From a bacterium (GTDB taxonomy: Bacteria > Bipolaricaulota > Bipolaricaulia > UBA7950 > UBA9294): a stretch of DNA of 11,860 nucleotides. The notes beneath the pieces were generated by a model, which made no database searches, had not been told where the DNA came from, and worked only from the letters and a program-made list of their open reading frames with translations. Made by a program: the position numbers and the translations under genes. Of the stretch, positions 1-5,826 are shown piece by piece (the first letter of the stretch is position 1; each line of letters begins with the position of its first letter). The DNA lies in NCBI GenBank assembly GCA_030671645.1, contig DAOVHV010000016.1, positions 1 through 11,860 of the forward strand. Reading direction: 5' to 3'.

Positions 1-90
1 CCACCACCTGTAGAGTCCTTTCGCTGTGCAGGAGTCTAGCTCAATACGAATCACGGCTGATAGGAAGGCTGTCGAACCACTCTCCCGACT

Positions 91-300
91 TTGTCTAGAG
101 GGGCCCGGACAAATGTCACCCTTTATCTCGGCGATACATCATGCATGTCCGTTGATGCTGACATCATCGTCGTTCCAGCTAATCCTGACATCTTGACGAA
201 AGAAAAACCTGTATCTCGCAAAGGCGCCAAGCATCCGAGTTGGGTAGCGCAAAGAGAGAACATGATGAGTCGGCTTTCCTCTGCGATCTTTGCGGCTTGA
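91..300 (+). pseudogene. Possible macro-domain N-terminal relic (weak)
   Basis: A 69-residue frame starts at a TTG codon with no Shine-Dalgarno site. Residues about 8-35 read NVTLYLGDTSCMSVDAD followed by IIVVPANPDIL. This resembles the opening of macro (ADP-ribose-binding) domains: a beta strand, GD, xxxVDAIV and an AN-P-L segment. The glycine-rich loop that should follow (GGGVxxAI) is absent, and the frame ends at a TGA about 35 residues later. The other two plus frames do not continue the fold. It could be the broken start of a macro-domain gene or a chance resemblance. I consider chance at least as likely. Confidence 0.15.
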
Positions 301-326
301 GTGAGTGCAACGAACGGGCGAGAGTG

Positions 327-354
327 CGAGCTGCGGCCTTCGGACCTCAGCTCG
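327..354 (+). other. Hairpin with UUCG loop
   Basis: An inverted repeat has a 7-bp outer stem (CGAGCTG/CAGCTCG) and a short GG/CC inner stem flanked by single mismatches. When read on the plus strand the tip is C(UUCG)G, the very stable tetraloop class. There is no following U-tract on plus, so it does not look like a terminator. It could belong to a small structured RNA together with the hairpin at 360-380. The strand is inferred only from the tetraloop. Confidence 0.45.
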
Positions 355-359
355 TTGGA

Positions 360-380
360 GTTTGGCAGAGATCGCCAAAC
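360..380. other. Hairpin, 7-bp stem
   Basis: GTTTGGC and GCCAAAC form a perfect 7-bp stem around a 7-base loop, five bases after the preceding hairpin. The function is unknown. Two such hairpins side by side in non-coding DNA is the main reason to suspect a structured RNA here. Confidence 0.4.
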
Positions 381-479
381 ATCCTCGGCGGATTACGAAG
401 CGTGGGCGAAGAGAGGCAATCCTGGCAACCACCAATCACCTCGTACCTTGCCTGGAGCGTGAGGAACCGGAAAGAGAAA

Positions 480-501
480 GCGACCTCTCGCGAGAGGTCG
501 C
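480..501 (-). terminator. Rho-independent terminator of rplM
   Basis: A perfect 22-base palindrome with arms GCGACCTCTCG/CGAGAGGTCGC lies 35 bases beyond the rplM stop. Read on the minus strand it is followed directly by the T-rich run TTTCTCTTTCC. On the plus strand it is followed by ATCATAGC, with no U-tract. It therefore best fits intrinsic termination of leftward transcription, closing the ileS-purA-rplM unit. Confidence 0.8.
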
Positions 502-536
502 ATCATAGCACGAGAATTGTATCAGAAGCCTCAAGA

Positions 537-986
537 CTAAGCGTCGATCTCCAGATCCTTCGGGCTCTGGGCTCCATGAGGATGGGCCGGACCTTCGTAG
601 ACCTTGAGTTTCCGGAGCATGCGCTTGCCCATTTTGCTCTTGGGAAGCATTCTTCGAACGGCTTCCTTGACCGGAAGCGTCGGGCGTCGCTCGATCAGCT
701 TGCGATAGGTCATCTCTTTCAGACCGCCGATGTAGCCGCTGTGGCGCTGATACAGCTTCTTGTCCCATTTGTCACCGGTCAAAACGATGCGCTCGGCGTT
801 GATCACGATCACGTAGTCCCCCGTATCAACGTGGGGTGTGTAGATGGGCTTGTGCTTGCCCTGCAGAATGACCGCAATCTCGGTCGCCATCCGACCCAGC
901 CGCTTGCCGTCCGCATTGACAACATACCAATCTCGATTCCAGCTCTTACCTATCTCTTCATTCTTCGCCACAAACGTCCGTTGCAT
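537..986 (-). CDS. rplM: 50S ribosomal protein L13
   Basis: L13 is an early-assembling large-subunit protein that binds 23S rRNA. The 149-residue product matches the whole L13 family: an N-terminal MQRTFVAK, WYVVNADGKRLGRMATEIA, then GKHKPIYTPHVDTGDYVIV, IGGLKEMTYRKLIERRP, a LPKSKMGKRMLRKLKVYEG segment and a C-terminal HPHGAQSP. Length is normal (E. coli 142). The start at 986 is chosen because AAGGAG lies 7 bases upstream. A longer in-frame TTG start at 1004 would overlap that ribosome-binding site and adds residues not found in L13. It has its own promoter in the 72-base gap after purA. In most bacteria rpsI (S9) follows rplM directly, but here a terminator follows, so S9 must be encoded elsewhere. 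Confidence 0.97.
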   Translation of the reverse strand: MQRTFVAKNEEIGKSWNRDWYVVNADGKRLGRMATEIAVILQGKHKPIYTPHVDTGDYVIVINAERIVLTGDKWDKKLYQRHSGYIGGLKEMTYRKLIERRPTLPVKEAVRRMLPKSKMGKRMLRKLKVYEGPAHPHGAQSPKDLEIDA

Positions 987-993
987 CTCACCG

Positions 994-999
994 CTCCTT
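994..999 (-). promoter_or_regulatory. rplM ribosome-binding site
   Basis: AAGGAG lies 7 bases before the ATG at 986 and fixes that start. The alternative upstream TTG would place this site inside the coding sequence. Confidence 0.85.
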
Positions 1000-1022
1000 A
1001 ACAAGTTCTCAACAAGATCGTG

Positions 1023-1051
1023 ATTATATCTACGGGGATTCCCGGTTTCAA
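1023..1051 (-). promoter_or_regulatory. Sigma70-type promoter for rplM
   Basis: Read on the minus strand, TTGAAA (1046-1051), exactly 17 bases, then a perfect TATAAT (1023-1028). Transcription should begin near 1016, leaving a leader of about 30 bases before the rplM ATG. This gives L13 a supply independent of the ileS-purA transcript. Confidence 0.8.
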
Positions 1052-1058
1052 AGGCCGA

Positions 1059-2324
1059 TCAAGCTCGCATCATGGTCGCTTCGGGCTCGGGACCGACGGA
1101 TACGATCTCAACCGGCACCCCTACTTCACGTTCGATGAACGCGATGTACCCCATTACCTGGCTCGGCAAGCCGGAGAACTCGCGAATCTCGGAAATCGGC
1201 TCCCGCCATCCCGGTACTGTTTCGTATTCCGGCTCGCAACCCTCCAGAACGTCCGCTGCCAAGGGGAAGTTCTCGATGGATTCTCCATCCAATCGATACG
1301 ATCGACAGACCTTGACTTCGTCTAATCCGGACAGCACGTCAAGCTTGGTGATCGCCAGTCCAGTACAGTCATTCAGCCGTACTGTATAGCGAAGCGCCAC
1401 CAGATCCAGCCACCCACAATCCCGCGGCCGGCCGGTGGTCACTCCGAATTCGCCCCCGATCGTGCGCAGCCGCTCTGCCAATTCACCCGATACCCGCGTG
1501 GGGAAAGGACCAGCTCCGACACGCGTCACGTAACCCTTGAACACGCCCAAGCGACGATCGATATCGGGATTGGAAATGCCGATTGAATTGCTGAGTCCGG
1601 CGTAGGTCGTGGATGACGACGTCACGAACGGATAGGACCCGTGATCCACATCGAGCAATGCTCCCTGGGCTCCTTCGAACATCACGGCGCGATCGGCGGC
1701 TTCAAGCGCATTGTCGATGGCTGACGTAGCGTTACCGATAGAGGGCAACAGCGGCTGGGCAAACGAAAGCTGTTCCTCGAGAAGCACACCGGCGTCGAGG
1801 GATTGAACTTCTTCCGAATTCGGCCATTCCCTCTTCAGCAGATCCAATCTCCGTTCCAATCGCTGCTTTGCGATGTCCTGCCGTAGTAGATCGCCGACCC
1901 GAATTCCCACTTTCGCCGCCTTGTCGCGATAGGCCGGCGCGATGCCTCGTCGCGTCGTACCGAAGTGTTTGCCACTTCCTTCCAGTTCTTCCAAGGCCCG
2001 ATGATAGGGCATGATGATGTGCGCGTTTTCTGCAATCAGCAGACGCGGCTGCCATCCGAGGTGCCGGGAAAGCATGTCCCATTCCTCTCGCAATACTTCG
2101 AAATCGATCACCATGCCACTGGCTAGCACCGAAATCGTATTCGGGTAGAATGCGCCCGCCGGGATCAAATGGGTGCCGAACTTCACGCCGCGATCAATCA
2201 CCGTGTGCCCGGCGTTGGGGCCTCCGTTGAAGCGCACCACCATGTCGGCGTCTTTGGCCAACAGGTGCGTGATCTTGCCTTTCCCTTCGTCGCCCCATTG
2301 CAAACCCAACACAGCAATAGCCAT
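1059..2324 (-). CDS. purA: Adenylosuccinate synthetase
   Basis: PurA joins IMP and aspartate using GTP to form adenylosuccinate, the first committed step to AMP, in the cytosol. The 421-residue product is full length. Visible motifs are WGDEGKGK (10-17, catalytic Asp12), GGPNAGHT (34-41, catalytic His40), GTTRRGIAPAY (122-132), FEGAQG (216-221), DHGSYPFVTSSSTT (227-240), VGAGPFPT (269-276), TTGRPRDCGW (296-305), TKLDVLSGLDEVK (326-338, guanine-binding TKLD) and YETVPGW (367-373). Departures from the E. coli enzyme: Lys138 at the position of the inter-subunit IMP-binding Arg143, Arg125 for Gly130, and Asp302 after the conserved R-P-R. There are two tandem ATGs. The second (2324) sits 4 bases from GGAGG and overlaps the ileS TGA by one base (TGATG); the first (2327) is only 1 base from the site. 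Translational coupling to ileS is likely. No separate promoter is seen. Confidence 0.97.
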   Translation of the reverse strand: MAIAVLGLQWGDEGKGKITHLLAKDADMVVRFNGGPNAGHTVIDRGVKFGTHLIPAGAFYPNTISVLASGMVIDFEVLREEWDMLSRHLGWQPRLLIAENAHIIMPYHRALEELEGSGKHFGTTRRGIAPAYRDKAAKVGIRVGDLLRQDIAKQRLERRLDLLKREWPNSEEVQSLDAGVLLEEQLSFAQPLLPSIGNATSAIDNALEAADRAVMFEGAQGALLDVDHGSYPFVTSSSTTYAGLSNSIGISNPDIDRRLGVFKGYVTRVGAGPFPTRVSGELAERLRTIGGEFGVTTGRPRDCGWLDLVALRYTVRLNDCTGLAITKLDVLSGLDEVKVCRSYRLDGESIENFPLAADVLEGCEPEYETVPGWREPISEIREFSGLPSQVMGYIAFIEREVGVPVEIVSVGPEPEATMMRA

Positions 2325-5300
2325 CATTCCTCCCCTGTTGATTCGCCTACTGACGTCCGGGTCAATGTGACGGTGATCGACATCCCGTCAAACTCGATTG
2401 TCTCCGAATACTCGCCCGAGGTGTCTGCCGTCTCCTCAACGGAAGTCGCCAAGATCTCCTCGGCGATCTCGTCGCGATTTTCTTCGATCAACGGCCCTAG
2501 CACCTTGTCCGTCTGATACGTCACGGCGATACGATCGGTGACTTCGAACCCGGCATTCTTTCGCGCCAGCTGGATACGATGGGTAAGCTCGCGAACCAGC
2601 CCTTTCGTCCGCAGTCGCTCGTCCAGAGTCGTGTCAAGCAGAACGCGGAAGCCACCTTCTTCCGACAGCACCAGATGCTCGGGCATCGTCTTTTGAAAGC
2701 CGATGTCCTCCGGCATCAACTCGACCGACTGCCCATCCAGTTCAATAGCGAACGAACCGGTGGCGGATCGCTCGCGAAGGTCACCCGCCTTTTGCTGACG
2801 GATCCATTCCGCAGCATGGGGGCCCAAGGGACCCAACCGCGGTCCCAGCGTTCGGAAATTGGGCATCGGGGTCTCCTCAAATAGCTCAGCAAGCGTAGCC
2901 AACGATTCGACAGCCTCAACGTTCAATTCAGTTCGGATCAGCTGAACCAGCTCGTCCGACAACTCTGGATCCTTCTTGCCCTCGATGACGACGCGTACCA
3001 ATGGCTGCCGCACTTTGATCTGAGCTTGATTGCGGGCTTGGTGACCCAACGCGACCGTCTGACGAACCCAAGCCATGTCTTTCTCCAATTGCACATTGAT
3101 TCGCTCGCCGCCCGCTACAGGGAAGGAGCACAGATGCACTGATTCTTTGTCATCAGTCGTTCGCAACAGCCGGTAGACCGCCTCAGACAAGAACGGAACG
3201 AACGGGGCGAGGAGCTTCGCCAGCTCGATCAACACCTCGCGTAGCGTTGTGTACGCTGCGATCTTGTCGGACCCCATGCCACCGCGCCAGAAGCGCCGGC
3301 GCGACAGCCGCACGTACCAATTCGATAGATCGTCGACGAACCCTTCCAAGGACGCCGTCGCGACGAGTACGTCGTACGCATCAAGCGCCTCGGCCACCGC
3401 CGTCGCTGTCGTCGCCAGCCGCGATTGCAGCCAGCGGTCCAGCGTTGACAGCGCCGACTCATCGAGCGGATGCTCGTTTGTCTCGTAGCCATCGATTGAC
3501 GCATAAAGCGCGAAGAAATCATAGCTGTTGCGGATCGTATCCAGGAACCGGTATAGAGGCTCGCTCACCGCCGCTTCGCTGAGTCTCTTCGACTTCCACG
3601 GAGAGCTCTGCGAGAAGAACGACCAGCGAATTGAGTCGGCGCCGAATTTATCGATGATCTCCCAAGGATCGAGGACGTTGCCCTTGCTCTTGCTCATCTT
3701 GAATCCGTCCTCGTCAAGTCCGTGCCCGGTGACGACGCAATTCAGAAACGGCGCCTGCCCGTGGATGATCGTACTCGTCGCAAGCAGGGTATAGAACCAG
3801 CCCCGAGTCTGGTCGATGGCCTCGGAGATGAAGTCGGCGGGGAAGTTCTCCTTGAATAGGTCCTCGTTCTCGAACGGGTAATGCCACTGAGCCGAGTGCA
3901 TGCTCCCCGAATCGAACCACGCATCGATCACATAGGGAACGCGCTCAGCCTGGCCTCCACAACCTGAGCATTTCAAGATGACGCGATCCACATACGGACG
4001 ATGTAGTTCGGCCGCGCCGGCAAGTTCCGGGTCGATGGCTCGTTCCACCAATTCGGCACGACTACCCACGCTGGTAACTTCTTCGCAATCCGGGCAAACC
4101 CACAGATTGAGCGGCGTTCCCCAGAAGCGATCTCGGGACAAGGCCCAGTCCTTCAAGTTAGCGAGGAACCCGCCCATGCGTCCTTCGCCAACATGCGACG
4201 GATACCAATGGATGGACGCATTGTTGGCGATCATCTCATCCTTCACCGCGGTAGTGCGGATGTACCACGAGTCGCACGCGTAATACAATAGCGGCGTATC
4301 GCAGCGCCAGCAGAACGGATACTCGTGCTCATAAAGGGCGGTTCGATAGACCAGCTCCCGGGCCTTCAGATCCTCGATGATTTGTGGATCGACATCCTTG
4401 ACGAATTGACCGGCTCCCATCGGGAACTCGCTCGTGAATTTCCCGGCTAAATCGACCGGCTGGACGAACGGAAGTCCGACCTCTTGCCCCAACTGGTAGT
4501 CATCCTCACCGAAAGCCGAGGCGATGTGGACGATGCCGGTCCCGTCCTCCATGTTAACGAAATCGGCGGGGTAGACTCGATGCGCGGCCGGTTCCGTCGT
4601 GAGGACGTATGGTGGCTCGTACTTGAGTCCAACCAAATCCGAACCTGGGAACTCACGCAAGATTACAGCGTCCCCTTGCAGCACCTTCTCCACCAACGTC
4701 TTGACTAGTATCAGTCGCTCGTCACCTTGCTGAACCTCAACGTAGGTCGCGTCGGCGGAAACCGCTGCCGCCACATTGGCGGGCAACGTCCATGGCGTCG
4801 TCGTCCAAGTCAGCACTGACGTGCGAACGTCCTTCGATACCTTGAAGATGGAGCCGTCATCACTAACAACGGGCAGACGTACCGTAACCGTCAGATCCTC
4901 CACCGATTTGTAGCCCTGAGCCACTTCATGCGATGACAACCCGGTCCCACAGCGCGGGCAATAGGGCAATGTCTTATGGCCTTGATAGAGGAGGCCACGA
5001 TCGAACATCTGCTTGAGTTCCCACCACACCGTCTCGATGTACTCGTCGGTGTAGGTGACGTAGGGGTCTTCCAGATCGATCCAGAACCCCATTCGCTCGA
5101 TCATCCGCTCCCATTCGCCTTTGTACTTCTGGGCGGATTTCTTGCACTTCTCAACGAATCGCTCGACGCCGTATGCTTCGATTTCCGGCTTGCTATCGAC
5201 GCCGATCTCTCTCTCCACTTCCAGCTCGACGGGGAGCCCGTGCGTGTCCCAGCCAGCCTTGCGGCCGACGTAGAACCCTTGCATTGTCTTGTAGCGAGGG

Positions 5301-5503
5301 AACAGATCCTTGTACACGCGCGGCATCATATGGCCCAAGTGTGGCCAGCCGTTCACCGTTGGTGGTCCTTCGAAGAACACGAACCGCGGATCGTCTTCTC
5401 TGATCTTGAGACTCTTGTCGAACGTCTTGTGCTCGGACCAAAATGCGAGCACCGCATCCTCGCGCTCAGCCGGGTTCCGGACGAGTTTGTCATACCGTTT
5501 CAT
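2324..5503 (-). CDS. ileS: Isoleucyl-tRNA synthetase, type 2 (eukaryote/archaea-like)
   Basis: IleRS charges tRNA-Ile with isoleucine and clears mischarged valine. The protein is 1059 residues. The class I catalytic core carries HLGH (55-58, the HIGH motif) in FFEGPPTVNGWPHLGH and KMSKS (602-606). The CP1 editing insertion is marked by TWTTTPWTLPAN (232-243) and GTGIVHIASAFGEDDY (321-336). Four CxxC pairs (182/185, 398/401, 470/473, 512/515) may bind zinc. The anticodon-binding region follows, then a long C-terminal extension ending in an acidic tail. The segments PRYKTMQGFYVGRKAGWDTHGLPVE and YCPRCGTGLSSHEVAQGYK, and the C-terminal extension, are typical of IleS2, the type shared with eukaryotes and archaea. 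In known cases this type is poorly inhibited by mupirocin. The start is supported by AAGGAG 6 bases upstream. It is the first gene of the unit and overlaps purA. The type assignment is from motif memory and is fairly secure. Confidence 0.96.
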   Translation of the reverse strand: MKRYDKLVRNPAEREDAVLAFWSEHKTFDKSLKIREDDPRFVFFEGPPTVNGWPHLGHMMPRVYKDLFPRYKTMQGFYVGRKAGWDTHGLPVELEVEREIGVDSKPEIEAYGVERFVEKCKKSAQKYKGEWERMIERMGFWIDLEDPYVTYTDEYIETVWWELKQMFDRGLLYQGHKTLPYCPRCGTGLSSHEVAQGYKSVEDLTVTVRLPVVSDDGSIFKVSKDVRTSVLTWTTTPWTLPANVAAAVSADATYVEVQQGDERLILVKTLVEKVLQGDAVILREFPGSDLVGLKYEPPYVLTTEPAAHRVYPADFVNMEDGTGIVHIASAFGEDDYQLGQEVGLPFVQPVDLAGKFTSEFPMGAGQFVKDVDPQIIEDLKARELVYRTALYEHEYPFCWRCDTPLLYYACDSWYIRTTAVKDEMIANNASIHWYPSHVGEGRMGGFLANLKDWALSRDRFWGTPLNLWVCPDCEEVTSVGSRAELVERAIDPELAGAAELHRPYVDRVILKCSGCGGQAERVPYVIDAWFDSGSMHSAQWHYPFENEDLFKENFPADFISEAIDQTRGWFYTLLATSTIIHGQAPFLNCVVTGHGLDEDGFKMSKSKGNVLDPWEIIDKFGADSIRWSFFSQSSPWKSKRLSEAAVSEPLYRFLDTIRNSYDFFALYASIDGYETNEHPLDESALSTLDRWLQSRLATTATAVAEALDAYDVLVATASLEGFVDDLSNWYVRLSRRRFWRGGMGSDKIAAYTTLREVLIELAKLLAPFVPFLSEAVYRLLRTTDDKESVHLCSFPVAGGERINVQLEKDMAWVRQTVALGHQARNQAQIKVRQPLVRVVIEGKKDPELSDELVQLIRTELNVEAVESLATLAELFEETPMPNFRTLGPRLGPLGPHAAEWIRQQKAGDLRERSATGSFAIELDGQSVELMPEDIGFQKTMPEHLVLSEEGGFRVLLDTTLDERLRTKGLVRELTHRIQLARKNAGFEVTDRIAVTYQTDKVLGPLIEENRDEIAEEILATSVEETADTSGEYSETIEFDGMSITVTLTRTSVGESTGEE

Positions 5504-5509
5504 CGCAAT

Positions 5510-5515
5510 CTCCTT
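5510..5515 (-). promoter_or_regulatory. ileS ribosome-binding site
   Basis: AAGGAG lies 6 bases before the ATG at 5503 and supports that start. Confidence 0.85.
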
Positions 5516-5579
5516 GCATCAAACAGAGCACTACATCCTTGAGACAACACCAAATCACAGAGAGAAAGAAAACAGGTTT

Positions 5580-5594
5580 GCCCCTTAGCGGGGC
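5580..5594 (-). promoter_or_regulatory. Hairpin in ileS leader, possible attenuator
   Basis: Read leftward, GCCCC-GCTAA-GGGGC forms a 5-bp all-GC stem. Six bases (AAACCT) separate it from a T-rich run, GTTTTCTTTCTCTC. The stop codon of the leader frame is the TAA in the loop, so a ribosome finishing that peptide would cover the hairpin. The gap before the T-run makes it an imperfect intrinsic terminator. A termination role is inference. Confidence 0.35.
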
Positions 5595-5647
5595 TCGGCA
5601 ATATAGATGAGAAGTGGCTTATATAGCGCTTTTCTAGCATTCATCAT
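5585..5647 (-). CDS. Possible ileS leader peptide
   Basis: A 21-codon frame encodes MMNARKALYKPLLIYIAEPR and ends at a TAA inside the leader hairpin. Its ATG-ATG start is about 12 bases after the -10 box of the ileS promoter, so the transcript would begin only a few bases before it and translation would be nearly leaderless; no Shine-Dalgarno site is present. Codons 12-16 are Leu-Leu-Ile-Tyr-Ile (ATC and ATT), immediately before the hairpin. That is the placement expected of a stalling site sensing charged tRNA-Ile. Only two of twenty residues are isoleucine, fewer than in classical ilv-type leaders, so chance is a real alternative. Confidence 0.25.
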   Translation of the reverse strand: MMNARKALYKPLLIYIAEPR

Positions 5648-5659
5648 GAATCACGCGCC

Positions 5660-5688
5660 ATCTTAGCTACAAGAAATCGGGAAGTCAA
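5660..5688 (-). promoter_or_regulatory. Sigma70-type promoter for ileS-purA
   Basis: On the minus strand, TTGACT (5683-5688), exactly 17 bases, then TAAGAT (5660-5665). Transcription should start near 5653, giving an ileS leader of about 150 bases. This is the only strong leftward promoter seen between the lipoprotein gene and ileS. Confidence 0.75.
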
Positions 5689-5812
5689 GAGCGGAAGCGG
5701 ATTTTGATTCTCGTTCATGAACCGCACCGAGCACGACATCTGTCCAGCGCATCCATCGGACCAAGGTTCGATCTTGTGATCCACTCCGATCCAGGCTTAC
5801 GCTGCAAATGGA

Positions 5813-5820
5813 TATACAAT
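5813..5820 (+). promoter_or_regulatory. Possible -10 element, leaderless transcript
   Basis: TATACAAT lies 6 bases before the first ATG of the lipoprotein gene, so a start 6-7 bases downstream of the -10 would fall on the ATG itself. No Shine-Dalgarno sequence precedes the ATG, consistent with leaderless translation. No matching -35 hexamer is visible at 16-18 bases, so confidence is low. Confidence 0.3.
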
Positions 5821-5826
5821 CGCCCC

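Larger units (their letters stand above)
1..479. other. Gene-poor left flank with hairpins
   Basis: No convincing gene was found in this stretch. Reading frames on both strands are short, lack Shine-Dalgarno sites and mostly have no recognisable protein character. One frame (91-300, plus) opens like a macro domain and is listed separately. Two adjacent hairpins are visible: 327-354, with a 7-bp outer stem CGAGCTG/CAGCTCG and a UUCG loop when read on the plus strand, and 360-380, with a 7-bp stem GTTTGGC/GCCAAAC. A frame on plus at 3-98 and one on minus at 1-138 are open to the left edge, but neither shows a recognisable sequence. The stretch lies beyond the rplM terminator, so it is probably outside the ileS-purA-rplM unit. 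Confidence 0.6.
5504..5826. other. Divergent intergenic region, ileS / lipoprotein
   Basis: This 323-base gap separates ileS (leftward) from the lipoprotein gene (rightward). Leftward it holds a near-consensus promoter (5660-5688), a possible 20-residue leader peptide frame (5585-5647), a GC hairpin (5580-5594) followed after six bases by a pyrimidine-rich tract, and the ileS ribosome-binding site. No T-box consensus (AGGGUGGNACCGCG) is present, so this is not a standard tRNA-sensing T-box leader. Rightward there is only a weak -10-like TATACAAT close to the lipoprotein start. Nothing else was recognised in 5690-5810. Confidence 0.6.

Noticed and set aside
30..110. tRNA-like pieces (TAGCTCAAT and GGTTCGA on opposite strands)
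   Set aside because: No cloverleaf can be drawn: the acceptor, anticodon and T arms do not pair on either strand.
240..1001. 253-codon plus-strand frame spanning the left flank and rplM
   Set aside because: Most of it is antisense to rplM, it has no ribosome-binding site, and its composition is unlike a real protein.
4976..5542. 188-codon plus-strand frame antisense to ileS
   Set aside because: It is a shadow of the conserved ileS N-terminal region, with no ribosome-binding site and no recognisable protein.
5504..5660. T-box riboswitch upstream of ileS
   Set aside because: The conserved AGGGUGGNACCGCG sequence and the expected stem I layout are not present.
5704..5826. Extended N-terminus of the lipoprotein
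   Set aside because: It would place about 40 hydrophilic residues before the signal peptide and lipobox, and lacks a ribosome-binding site.
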